This document shows positions 51,023-63,432 of a DNA stretch of 64,000 bases, piece by piece. This DNA is from Cinclus cinclus (taxonomy: Eukaryota; Chordata; Aves; Passeriformes; Cinclidae). The stretch spans positions 248,001 through 312,000 of the forward strand of contig NW_026912148.1 of NCBI RefSeq assembly GCF_963662255.1. The letters are read 5' to 3'. Below the pieces are notes generated by a model. It was given only the letters and a program-made list of their open reading frames with translations, did not search any database and was not told the DNA's origin. The first letter of the stretch is position 1, and every line of letters begins with the position of its first letter. A program made the translations under genes and the position numbers.

Positions 51023-52401
51023 ATGCCGTGGAGCCTTTGAACGCTGCCAAGCAAAAAGCAGAGCAGTGACCATAAAAGCGAGGAGAGAGCATGCACGAAG
51101 CACACTAGTTCTGTCTAGTGCTTTCCGTGCAGAGAGGCGGCAAAGCTGAATGCCGTGCCAGAGCTTCACTTCTCGCTGGAGCACAGGAAGGCAAGAATGA
51201 AGAGGCAGAACACAGCCTTGGTTTCAGCAGCCTCCGGGACCGCAAAAGTTCAGCAATAGCTCTGTCAAAGCAGAACTCGGCTGAGAATGCTCTCGCGGCT
51301 TGGGAAAGTTAGGCGCAGCTGCTGACCAGCTCTACCCGTGGCCACAGGCTGCTTCTTCCACCTTCACTGTGGCAGAGCTTTTGCGGAGCAGAGACGGCAT
51401 TCTTCAAGGGCGTGTTCTCCAAGGTGCTGTGAAACAGAGCCTAGCACGCTGTCTCGCTGATCCTGGCTTTCGGCAAGCAGGCGTGCCAGACCGCCGACAT
51501 TCTGCACTCTGGCAGCCTAGTTGCCAGCTTTCGGCAGCTGCTGTCCTAGCAAGGAAGCTCAGGGAGTCAAAGCCAGTGCCGGGCGGCACCTTTCTGCTTT
51601 GCCCGCCTAAGCGGCGTCACGCTCCCTCGGATACTGTGTCCTTTCCCTCTGCACTGCGTCTGCCGAGGTGCTCTCTGCCTCTCGGAGCAGAAGGGCAAAG
51701 GACAATGTTATCCACAGCAGGGTAGAAATGGCATTGCTAGCAGGAAAGCTAGATGCCTTGGAACTGTCCCCTTAGCCCTTGCCACTCACTTCAGGCTCGT
51801 ACGCTGAGCAGAACAGCCTGCTGTTCTGAAGCTTCGCTGGCTGCCGTTCGTGCCCAGATGCCATTTCCTTCCCAAGGAGGCGAAGCGCCGTCTACTTCTC
51901 GCAGCGAGCACGCTGCTCCTGGCTTTCGCTTCTGCCGCAACGAGCTCGCTACGAGCACTTTTCTTCTCAACCCTCTAGACCATTGCGTTCTGCTTTTCTT
52001 GTCTCGTGAATGGAGACGGAAAGCTTCTCGGCTACAATCTCGCCCAGAACAACTGCGGCTACACATTAAGCTCGCCCGGAACGCCCTGCTGAAACTTGCC
52101 TTCTGGCACCCCATTCGCGGGGCAGCCGTCTTTCTTCGGCCACCTGCCAAGTGGCCCCATATCGCCGCGCTCGTTGCACTCCGCTTGTCAGATTGGCTTC
52201 CCGTGGCGCTGATTTCAGCCTGGCCAAATACTAGCGCTGCGGAGAGCTGTCTCGCAGACAATCATGTTCCAGCATAGAAATTTGTCCTGCAATGTTCCCC
52301 CCTCTTTTCCCGCATGGTGTTGCTCTGATGAATGCCTTGAGCATGGAACGACTTAAGCCAGCAAGTATTCCTCGCCGGCCACCGCTCGCTGTGCAAGAGG
52401 T
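51023..52401 (+). repeat. Satellite unit 38, A class
   Basis: Variants: 275G, 300C, 312A, 688A, 707T, 837T. It is the only A-class unit with 275G, the allele also carried by its left neighbour. Confidence 0.97.
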
Positions 52402-53780
52402 ATGCCGTGGAGCCTTTGAACGCTGCCAAGCAAAAAGCAGAGCAGTGACCATAAAAGCGAGGAGAGAGCATGCACGAAGCACACTAGTTCTGTCTAGTGC
52501 TTTCCGTGCAGAGAGGCGGCAAAGCTGAATGCCGTGCCAGAGCTTCACTTCTCGCTGGAGCACAGGAAGGCAAGAATGAAGAGGCAGAACACAGCCTTGG
52601 TTTCAGCAGCCTCCGGGACCGCAAAAGTTCAGCAATAGCTCTGTCAAAGCAGAACTCGGCTGAGAATGCTCTCGCAGCTTGGGAAAGTTAGGCGCAGCTG
52701 TTGACCAGCTCTGCCCGTGGCCACAGGCTGCTTCTTCCACCTTCACTGTGGCAGAGCTTTTGCGGAGCAGAGACGGCATTCTTCAAGGGCGTGTTCTCCA
52801 AGGTGCTGTGAAACAGAGCCTAGCACGCTGTCTCGCTGATCCTGGCTTTCGGCAAGCAGGCGTGCCAGACCGCCGACATTCTGCACTCTGGCAGCCTAGT
52901 TGCCAGCTTTCGGCAGCTGCTGTCCTAGCAAGGAAGCTCAGGGAGTCAAAGCCAGTGCCGGGCGGCACCTTTCTGCTTTGCCCGCCTAAGCGGCGTCACG
53001 CTCCCTCGGATACTGTGTCCTTTCCCTCTGCACTGCGTCTGCCGAGGTGCTCTCTGCCTCTCGGAGCAGAAGGGCAAAGGACAATGTTTTCCACAGCAGG
53101 GTAGAAACGGCATTGCTAGCAGGAAAGCTAGATGCCTTGGAACTGTCCCCTTAGCCCTTGCCACTCACTTCAGGCTCGTACGCTGAGCAGAACAGCCTGC
53201 TGTTCTGAAGCTTCGCTGGCTGCCGTTCGTGCCCAGACGCCATTTCCTTCCCAAGGAGGCGAAGCGCCGTCTACTTCTCGCAGCGAGCACGCTGCTCCTG
53301 GCTTTCGCTTCTGCCGCAACGAGCTCGCTACGAGCACTTTTCTTCTCAACCCTCTAGACCATTGCGTTCTGCTTTTCTTGTCTCGTGAATGGAGACGGAA
53401 AGCTTCTCGGCTACAATCTCGCCCAGAACAACTGCGGCTACACATTAAGCTCGCCCGGAACGCCCTGCTGAAACTTGCCTTCTGGCACCCCATTCGCGGG
53501 GCAGCCGTCTTTCTTCGGCCACCTGCCAAGTGGCCCCATATCGCCGCGCTCGTTGCACTCCGCTTGTCAGATTGGCTTCCCGTGGCGCTGATTTCAGCCT
53601 GGCCAAATACTAGCGCTGCGGAGAGCTGTCTCGCAGACAATCATGTTCCAGCATAGAAATTTGTCCTGCAATGTTCCCCCCTCTTTTCCCGCATGGTGTT
53701 GCTCTGATGAATGCCTTGAGCATGGAACGACTTAAGCCAGCAAGTATTCCTCGCCGGCCACCGCTCGCTGTGCAAGAGGT
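52402..53780 (+). repeat. Satellite unit 39, majority haplotype
   Basis: No departure from the majority at scored sites. Confidence 0.97.
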
Positions 53781-55159
53781 ATGCCGTGGACCCTTTGAAC
53801 GCTGCCAAGCAAAAAGCAGAGCAGTGACCATAAAAGCGAGGAGAGAGCATGCACGAAGCACACTAGTTCTGTCTAGTGCTTTCCGTGCAGAGAGGCGGCA
53901 AAGCTGAATGCCGTGCCAGAGCTTCACTTCTCGCTGGAGCACAGGAAGGCAAGAATGAAGAGGCAGAACACAGTCTTGGTTTCAGCAGCCTCCGGGACCG
54001 CAAAAGTTCAGCAATAGCTCTGTCAAAGCAGAACTCGGCTGAGAATGCTCTCGCAGCTTGAGAAAGTTAGGCGCAGCTGTTGACCAGCTCTGCCCGTGGC
54101 CACAGGCTGCTTCTTCCACCTTCACTGTGGCAGAGCTTTTGCGGAGCAGAGACGGCATTCTTCAAGGGCGTGTTCTCCAAGGTGCTGTGAAACAGAGCCT
54201 AGCACGCTGTCTCGCTGATCCTGGCTTTCGGCAAGCAGGCGTGCCAGACCGCCGACATTCTGCACTCTGGCAGCCTAGTTGCCAGCTTTCGGCAGCTGCT
54301 GTCCTAGCAAGGAAGCTCAGGGAGTCAAAGCCAGTGCCGGGCGGCACCTTTCTGCTTTGCCCGCCTAAGCGGCGTCACGCTCCCTCGGATACTGTGTCCT
54401 TTCCCTCTGCACTGCGTCTGCCGAGGTGCTCTCTGCCTCTCGGAGCAGAAGGGCAAAGGACAATGTTATCCACAGCAGGGTAGAAACGGCATTGCTAGCA
54501 GGAAAGCTAGATGCCTTGGAACTGTCCCCTTAGCCCTTGCCACTCACTTCAGGCTCGTACGCTGAGCAGAACAGCCTGCTGTTCTGAAGCTTCGCTGGCT
54601 GCCGTTCGTGCCCAGACGCCATTTCCTTCCCAAGGAGGCGAAGCGCCGTCTACTTCTCGCAGCGAGCACGCTGCTCCTGGCTTTCGCTTCTGCCGCAACG
54701 AGCTCGCTACGAGCACTTTTCTTCTCAACCCTCTAGACCATTGCGTTCTGCTTTTCTTGTCTCGTGAATGGAGACGGAAAGCTTCTCGGCTACAATCTCG
54801 CCTAGAACAACTGCGGCTACACATTAAGCTCGCCCGGAACGCCCTGCTGAAACTTGCCTTCTGGCACCCCATTCGCGGGGCAGCCGTCTTTCTTCGGCCA
54901 CCTGCCAAGTGGCCCCATATCGCCGCGCTCGTTGCACTCCGCTTGTCAGATTGGCTTCCCGTGGCGCTGATTTCAGCCTGGCCAAATACTAGCGCTGCGG
55001 AGAGCTGTCTCGCAGACAATCATGTTCCAGCATAGAAATTTGTCCTGCAATGTTCCCCCCTCTTTTCCCGCATGGTGTTGCTCTGATGAATGCCTTGAGC
55101 ATGGAACGACTTAAGCCAGCAAGTATTCCTCGCCGGCCACCGCTCGCTGTGCAAGAGGT
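53781..55159 (+). repeat. Satellite unit 40, L class
   Basis: Variants: 11C, 194T, 281A, 688A, 1023T. Confidence 0.97.
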
Positions 55160-56538
55160 ATGCCGTGGACCCTTTGAACGCTGCCAAGCAAAAAGCAGAG
55201 CAGTGACCATAAAAGCGAGGAGAGAGCATGCACGAAGCACACTAGTTCTGTCTAGTGCTTTCCGTGCAGAGAGGCGGCAAAGCTGAATGCCGTGCCAGAG
55301 CTTCACTTCTCGCTGGAGCACAGGAAGGCAAGAATGAAGAGGCAGAACACAGCCTTGGTTTCAGCAGCCTCCGGGACCGCAAAAGTTCAGCAATAGCTCT
55401 GTCAAAGCAAAACTCGGCTGAGAATGCTCTCGCAGCTTGGGAAAGTTAGGCGCAGCTGTTGACCAGCTCTGCCCGTGGCCACAGGCTGCTTCTTCCACCT
55501 TCACTGTGGCAGAGCTTTTGCGGAGCAGAGACGGCATTCTTCAAGGGCGTGTTCTCCAAGGTGCTGTGAAACAGAGCCTAGCACGCTGTCTCGCTGATCC
55601 TGGCTTTCGGCAAGCAGGCGTGCCAGACCGCCGACATTCTGCACTCTGGCAGCCTAGTTGCCAGCTTTCGGCAGCTGCTGTCCTAGCAAGGAAGCTCAGG
55701 GAGTCAAAGCCAGTGCCGGGCGGCACCTTTCTGCTTTGCCCGCCTAAGCGGCGTCACGCTCCCTCGGATACTGTGTCCTTTCCCTCTGCACTGCGTCTGC
55801 CGAGGTGCTCTCTGCCTCTCGGAGCAGAAGGGCAAAGGACAATGTTTTCCACAGCAGGGTAGAAACGGCATTGCTAGCAGGAAAGCTAGATGCCTTGGAA
55901 CTGTCCCCTTAGCCCTTGCCACTCACTTCAGGCTCGTACGCTGAGCAGAACAGCCTGCTGTTCTGAAGCTTCGCTGGCTGCCGTTCGTGCCCAGACGCCA
56001 TTTCCTTCCCAAGGAGGCGAAGCGCCGTCTACTTCTCGCAGCGAGCACGCTGCTCCTGGCTTTCGCTTCTGCCGCAACGAGCTCGCTACGAGCACTTTTC
56101 TTCTCAACCCTCTAGACCATTGCGTTCTGCTTTTCTTGTCTCGTGAATGGAGACGGAAAGCTTCTCGGCTACAATCTCGCCCAGAACAACTGCGGCTACA
56201 CATTAAGCTCGCCCGGAACGCCCTGCTGAAACTTGCCTTCTGGCACCCCATTCGCGGGGCAGCCGTCTTTCTTCGGCCACCTGCCAAGTGGCCCCATATC
56301 GCCGCGCTCGTTGCACTCCGCTTGTCAGATTGGCTTCCCGTGGCGCTGATTTCAGCCTGGCCAAATACTAGCGCTGCGGAGAGCTGTCTCGCAGACAATC
56401 ATGTTCCAGCATAGAAATTTGTCCTGCAATGTTCCCCCCTCTTTTCCCGCATGGTGTTGCTCTGATGAATGCCTTGAGCATGGAACGACTTAAGCCAGCA
56501 AGTATTCCTCGCCGGCCACCGCTCGCTGTGCAAGAGGT
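55160..56538 (+). repeat. Satellite unit 41
   Basis: Variants: 11C, 251A, as in unit 36. Last unit of the five-unit duplication. Confidence 0.97.
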
Positions 56539-57917
56539 ATGCCGTGGACCCTTTGAACGCTGCCAAGCAAAAAGCAGAGCAGTGACCATAAAAGCGAGGA
56601 GAGAGCATGCACGAAGCACACTAGTTCTGTCTAGTGCTTTCCGTGCAGAGAGGCGGCAAAGCTGAATGCCGTGCCAGAGCTTCACTTCTCGCTGGAGCAC
56701 AGGAAGGCAAGAATGAAGAGGCAGAACACAGCCTTGGTTTCAGCAGCCTCCGGGACCGCAAAAGTTCAGCAATAGCTCTGTCAAAGCAGAACTCGGCTGA
56801 GAATGCTCTCGCGGCTTGGGAAAGTTAGGCGCAGCTGTTGACCAGCTCTGCCCGTGGCCACAGGCTGCTTCTTCCACCTTCACTGTGGCAGAGCTTTTGC
56901 GGAGCAGAGACGGCATTCTTCAAGGGCGTGTTCTCCAAGGTGCTGTGAAACAGAGCCTAGCACGCTGTCTCGCTGATCCTGGCTTTCGGCAAGCAGGCGT
57001 GCCAGACCGCCGACATTCTGCACTCTGGCAGCCTAGTTGCCAGCTTTCGGCAGCTGCTGTCCTAGCAAGGAAGCTCAGGGAGTCAAAGCCAGTGCCGGGC
57101 GGCACCTTTCTGCTTTGCCCGCCTAAGCGGCGTCACGCTCCCTCGGATACTGTGTCCTTTCCCTCTGCACTGCGTCTGCCGAGGTGCTCTCTGCCTCTCG
57201 GAGCAGAAGGGCAAAGGACAATGTTTTCCACAGCAGGGTAGAAATGGCATTGCTAGCAGGAAAGCTAGATGCCTTGGAACTGTCCCCTTAGCCCTTGCCA
57301 CTCACTTCAGGCTCGTACGCTGAGCAGAACAGCCTGCTGTTCTGAAGCTTCGCTGGCTGCCGTTCGTGCCCAGACGCCATTTCCTTCCCAAGGAGGCGAA
57401 GCGCCGTCTACTTCTCGCAGCGAGCACGCTGCTCCTGGCTTTCGCTTCTGCCGCAACGAGCTCGCTACGAGCACTTTTCTTCTCAACCCTCTAGACCATT
57501 GCGTTCTGCTTTTCTTGTCTCGTGAATGGAGACGGAAAGCTTCTCGGCTACAATCTCGCCCAGAACAACTGCGGCTACACATTAAGCTCGCCCGGAACGC
57601 CCTGCTGAAACTTGCCTTCTGGTACCCCATTCGCGGGGCAGCCGTCTTTCTTCGGCCACCTGCCAAGTGGCCCCATATCGCCGCGCTCGTTGCACTCCGC
57701 TTGTCAGATTGGCTTCCCGTGGCGCTGATTTCAGCCTGGCCAAATACTAGCGCTGCGGAGAGCTGTCTCGCAGACAATCATGTTCCAGCATAGAAATTTG
57801 TCCTGCAATGTTCCCCCCTCTTTTCCCGCATGGTGTTGCTCTGATGAATGCCTTGAGCATGGAACGACTTAAGCCAGCAAGTATTCCTCGCCGGCCACCG
57901 CTCGCTGTGCAAGAGGT
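56539..57917 (+). repeat. Satellite unit 42, K class
   Basis: Variants: 11C, 275G, 707T, 1085T. GGTACC at 57621-57626. Opens the third K-E-E-G block. Confidence 0.97.
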
Positions 57918-59296
57918 ATGCCGTGGAGCCTTTGAACGCTGCCAAGCAAAAAGCAGAGCAGTGACCATAAAAGCGAGGAGAGAGCATGCACGAAGCACAC
58001 TAGTTCTGTCTAGTGCTTTCCGTGCAGAGAGGCGGCAAAGCTGAATGCCGTGCCAGAGCTTCACTTCTCGCTGGAGCACAGGAAGGCAAGAATGAAGAGG
58101 CAGAACACAGCCTTGGTTTCAGCAGCCTCCGGGACCGCAAAAGTTCAGCAATAGCTCTGTCAAAGCAGAACTCGGCTGAGAATGCTCTCGCAGCTTGAGA
58201 AAGTTAGGCGCAGCTGTTGACCAGCTCTGCCCCTGGCCACAGGCTGCTTCTTCCACCTTCACTGTGGCAGAGCTTTTGCGGAGCAGAGAGGGCATTCTTC
58301 AAGGGCGTGTTCTCCAAGGTGCTGTGAAACAGAGCCTAGCACGCTGTCTCGCTGATCCTGGCTTTCGGCAAGCAGGCGTGCCAGACCGCCGACATTCTGC
58401 ACTCTGGCAGCCTAGTTGCCAGCTTTCGGCAGCTGCTGTCCTAGCAAGGAAGCTCAGGGAGTCAAAGCCAGTGCCGGGCGGCACCTTTCTGCTTTGCCCG
58501 CCTAAGCGGCGTCACGCTCCCTCGGATACTGTGTCCTTTCCCTCTGCACTGCGTCTGCCGAGGTGCTCTCTGCCTCTCGGAGCAGAAGGGCAAAGGACAA
58601 TGTTTTCCACAGCAGGGTAGAAACGGCATTGCTAGCAGGAAAGCTAGATGCCTTGGAACTGTCCCCTTAGCCCTTGCCACTCACTTCAGGCTCGTACGCT
58701 GAGCAGAACAGCCTGCTGTTCTGAAGCTTCGCTGGCTGCCGTTCGTGCCCAGACGCCATTTCCTTCCCAAGGAGGCGAAGCGCCGTCTACTTCTCGCAGC
58801 GAGCACGCTGCTCCTGGCTTTCGCTTCTGCCGCAACGAGCTCGCTACGAGCACTTTTCTTCTCAACCCTCTAGACCATTGCGTTCTGCTTTTCTTGTCTC
58901 GTGAATGGAGACGGAAAGCTTCTCGGCTACAATCTCGCCCAGAACAACTGCGGCTACACATTAAGCTCGCCCGGAACGCCCTGCTGAAACTTGCCTTCTG
59001 GCACCCCATTCGCGGGGCAGCCGTCTTTCTTCGGCCACCTGCCAAGTGGCCCCATATCGCCGCGCTCGTTGCACTCCGCTTGTCAGATTGGCTTCCCGTG
59101 GCGCTGATTTCAGCCTGGCCAAATACTAGCGCTGCGGAGAGCTGTCTCGCAGACAATCATGTTCCAGCATAGAAATTTGTCCTGCAATGTTCCCCCCTCT
59201 TTTCCCGCATGGTGTTGCTCTGATGAATGCCTTGAGCATGGAACGACTTAAGCCAGCAAGTATTCCTCGCCGGCCACCGCTCGCTGTGCAAGAGGT
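57918..59296 (+). repeat. Satellite unit 43, E class
   Basis: Variants: 281A, 316C, 373G. Confidence 0.97.
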
Positions 59297-60674
59297 ATGC
59301 CGTGGACCCTTTGAACGCTGCCAAGCAAAAAGCAGAGCAGTGACCATAAAAGCGAGGAGAGAGCATGCACGAAGCACACTAGTTCTGTCTAGTGCTTTCC
59401 GTGCAGAGAGGCGGCAAAGCTGAATGCCGTGCCAGAGCTTCACTTCTCGCTGGAGCACAGGAAGGCAAGAATGAAGAGGCAGAACACAGCCTTGGTTTCA
59501 GCAGCCTCCGGGACCGCAAAAGTTCAGCAATAGCTCTGTCAAAGCAGAACTCGGCTGAGAATGCTCTCGCAGCTTGGGAAAGTTAGGCGCAGCTGTTGAC
59601 CAGCTCTGCCCCTGGCCACAGGCTGCTTCTTCCACCTTCACTGTGGCAGAGCTTTTGCGGAGCAGAGAGGGCATTCTTCAAGGGCGTGTTCTCCAAGGTG
59701 CTGTGAAACAGAGCCTAGCACGCTGTCTCGCTGATCCTGGCTTTCGGCAAGCAGGCGTGCCAGACCGCCGACATTCTGCACTCTGGCAGCCTAGTTGCCA
59801 GCTTTCGGCAGCTGCTGTCCTAGCAAGGAAGCTCAGGGAGTCAAAGCCAGTGCCGGGCGGCACCTTTCTGCTTTGCCCGCCTAAGCGGCGTCACGCTCCC
59901 TCGGATACTGTGTCCTTTCCCTCTGCACTGCGTCTGCCGAGGTGCTCTCTGCCTCTCGGAGCAGAAGGGCAAAGGACAATGTTTTCCACAGCAGGGTAGA
60001 AACGGCATTGCTAGCAGGAAAGCTAGATGCCTTGGAACTGTCCCCTTAGCCCTTGCCACTCACTTCAGGCTCGTACGCTGAGCAGAACAGCCTGCTGTTC
60101 TGAAGCTTCGCTGGCTGCCGTTCGTGCCCAGACGCCATTTCCTTCCCAAGGAGGCGAAGCGCCGTCTACTTCTCGCAGCGAGCACGCTGCTCCTGGCTTT
60201 CGCTTCTGCCGCAACGAGCTCGCTACGAGCACTTTTCTTCTCAACCCTCTAGACCATTGCGTTCTGCTTTTCTTGTCTCGTGAATGGAGACGGAAAGCTT
60301 CTCGGCTACAATCTCGCCCAGAACAACTGCGGCTACACATTAAGCTCGCCCGGAACGCCCTGCTGAAACTTGCCTTCTGGCACCCCATTCGCGGGAAGCC
60401 GTCTTTCTTCGGCCACCTGCCAAGTGGCCCCATATCGCCGCGCTCGTTGCACTCCGCTTGTCAGATTGGCTTCCCGTGGCGCTGATTTCAGCCTGGCCAA
60501 ATACTAGCGCTGCGGAGAGCTGTCTCGCAGACAATCATGTTCCAGCATAGAAATTTGTCCTGCAATGTTCCCCCCTCTTTTCCCCCATGGTGTTGCTCTG
60601 ATGAATGCCTTGAGCATGGAACGACTTAAGCCAGCAAGTATTCCTCGCCGGCCACCGCTCGCTGTGCAAGAGGT
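59297..60674 (+). repeat. Satellite unit 44, 1,378-bp form, probable chimera
   Basis: Variants: 11C, 316C, 373G, 1290C, and the same one-base-shorter GGGAAGCC as unit 28 (60393-60400). The front is like unit 27 and the tail like unit 28. 1023 is C here but T in unit 28, so the switch lies between offsets 1023 and 1100. Confidence 0.97.
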
Positions 60675-62053
60675 ATGCCGTGGAGCCTTTGAACGCTGCC
60701 AAGCAAAAAGCAGAGCAGTGACCATAAAAGCGAGGAGAGAGCATGCACGAAGCACACTAGTTCTGTCTAGTGCTTTCCGTGCAGAGAGGCGGCAAAGCTG
60801 AATGCCGTGCCAGAGCTTCACTTCTCGCTGGAGCACAGGAAGGCAAGAATGAAGAGGCAGAACACAGCCTTGGTTTCAGCAGCCTCCGGGACCGCAAAAG
60901 TTCAGCAATAGCTCTGTCAAAGCAGAACTCGGCTGAGAATGCTCTCGCAGCTTGGGAAAGTTAGGCGCAGCTGTTGACCAGCTCTGCCCGTGGCCACAGG
61001 CTGCTTCTTCGACCTTCACTGTGGCAGAGCTTTTGCGGAGCAGAGACGGCATTCTTCAAGGGCGTGTTCTCCAAGGTGCTGTGAAACAGAGCCTAGCACG
61101 CTGTCTCGCTGATCCTGGCTTTCGGCAAGCAGGCGTGCCAGACCGCCGACATTCTGCACTCTGGCAGCCTAGTTGCCAGCTTTCGGCAGCTGCTGTCCTA
61201 GCAAGGAAGCTCAGGGAGTCAAAGCCAGTGCCGGGCGGCACCTTTCTGCTTTGCCCGCCTAAGCGGCGTCACGCTCCCTCGGATACTGTGTCCTTTCCCT
61301 CTGCACTGCGTCTGCCGAGGTGCTCTCTGCCTCTCGGAGCAGAAGGGCAAAGGACAATGTTTTCCACAGCAGGGTAGAAACGGCATTGCTAGCAGGAAAG
61401 CTAGATGCCTTGGAACTGTCCCCTTAGCCCTTGCCACTCACTTCAGGCTCGTACGCTGAGCAGAACAGCCTGCTGTTCTGAAGCTTCGCTGGCTGCCGTT
61501 CGTGCCCAGACGCCATTTCCTTCCCAAGGAGGCGAAGCGCCGTCTACTTCTCGCAGCGAGCACGCTGCTCCTGGCTTTCGCTTCTGCCGCAACGAGCTCG
61601 CTACGAGCACTTTTCTTCTCAACCCTCTAGACCATTGCGTTCTGCTTTTCTTGTCTCGTGAATGGAGACGGAAAGCTTCTCGGCTACAATCTCGCCCAGA
61701 ACAACTGCGGCTACACATTAAGCTCGCCCGGAACGCCCTGCTGAAACTTGCCTTCTGGCACCCCATTCGCGGGGCAGCCGTCTTTCTTCGGCCACCTGCC
61801 AAGTGGCCCCATATCGCCGCGCTCGTTGCACTCCGCTTGTCAGATTGGCTTCCCGTGGCGCTGATTTCAGCCTGGCCAAATACTAGCGCTGCGGAGAGCT
61901 GTCTCGCAGACAATCATGTTCCAGCATAGAAATTTGTCCTGCAATGTTCCCCCCTCTTTTCCCGCATGGTGTTGCTCTGATGAATGCCTTGAGCATGGAA
62001 CGACTTAAGCCAGCAAGTATTCCTCGCCGGCCACCGCTCGCTGTGCAAGAGGT
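60675..62053 (+). repeat. Satellite unit 45, G class
   Basis: Only 337G differs from the majority, as in units 8 and 13. Confidence 0.97.
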
Positions 62054-63432
62054 ATGCCGTGGACCCTTTGAACGCTGCCAAGCAAAAAGCAGAGCAGTGA
62101 CCATAAAAGCGAGGAGAGAGCATGCACGAAGCACACTAGTTCTGTCTAGTGCTTTCCGTGCAGAGAGGCGGCAAAGCTGAATGCCGTGCCAGAGCTTCAC
62201 TTCTCGCTGGAGCACAGGAAGGCAAGAATGAAGAGGCAGAACACAGCCTTGGTTTCAGCAGCCTCCGGGACCGCAAAAGTTCAGCAATAGCTCTGTCAAA
62301 GCAGAACTCGGCTGAGAATGCTCTCGCGGCTTGGGAAAGTTAGGCGCAGCTGTTGACCAGCTCTGCCCGTGGCCACAGGCTGCTTCTTCCACCTTCACTG
62401 TGGCAGAGCTTTTGCGGAGCAGAGACGGCATTCTTCAAGGGCGTGTTCTCCAAGGTGCTGTGAAACAGAGCCTAGCACGCTGTCTCGCTGATCCTGGCTT
62501 TCGGCAAGCAGGCGTGCCAGACCGCCGACATTCTGCACTCTGGCAGCCTAGTTGCCAGCTTTCGGCAGCTGCTGTCCTAGCAAGGAAGCTCAGGGAGTCA
62601 AAGCCAGTGCCGGGCGGCACCTTTCTGCTTTGCCCGCCTAAGCGGCGTCACGCTCCCTCGGATACTGTGTCCTTTCCCTCTGCACTGCGTCTGCCGAGGT
62701 GCTCTCTGCCTCTCGGAGCAGAAGGGCAAAGGACAATGTTTTCCACAGCAGGGTAGAAATGGCATTGCTAGCAGGAAAGCTAGATGCCTTGGAACTGTCC
62801 CCTTAGCCCTTGCCACTCACTTCAGGCTCGTACGCTGAGCAGAACAGCCTGCTGTTCTGAAGCTTCGCTGGCTGCCGTTCGTGCCCAGACGCCATTTCCT
62901 TCCCAAGGAGGCGAAGCGCCGTCTACTTCTCGCAGCGAGCACGCTGCTCCTGGCTTTCGCTTCTGCCGCAACGAGCTCGCTACGAGCACTTTTCTTCTCA
63001 ACCCTCTAGACCATTGCGTTCTGCTTTTCTTGTCTCGTGAATGGAGACGGAAAGCTTCTCGGCTACAATCTCGCCCAGAACAACTGCGGCTACACATTAA
63101 GCTCGCCCGGAACGCCCTGCTGAAACTTGCCTTCTGGTACCCCATTCGCGGGGCAGCCGTCTTTCTTCGGCCACCTGCCAAGTGGCCCCATATCGCCGCG
63201 CTCGTTGCACTCCGCTTGTCAGATTGGCTTCCCGTGGCGCTGATTTCAGCCTGGCCAAATACTAGCGCTGCGGAGAGCTGTCTCGCAGACAATCATGTTC
63301 CAGCATAGAAATTTGTCCTGCAATGTTCCCCCCTCTTTTCCCGCATGGTGTTGCTCTGATGAATGCCTTGAGCATGGAACGACTTAAGCCAGCAAGTATT
63401 CCTCGCCGGCCACCGCTCGCTGTGCAAGAGGT
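62054..63432 (+). repeat. Satellite unit 46, K class
   Basis: Variants: 11C, 275G, 707T, 1085T. GGTACC at 63136-63141. Four units after unit 42, it begins a new K-E run. Confidence 0.97.

Larger units (their letters stand above)
42749..56538 (+). repeat. Tandem five-unit duplication inside the array (units 32-36 and 37-41)
   Basis: Class order R, A, majority, L, 251A occurs twice in a row at a spacing of 6,895 bp. The two copies differ at few scored sites: 11 and 275 in the first unit, 275 in the second, and 337 in the fourth. Confidence 0.8.
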
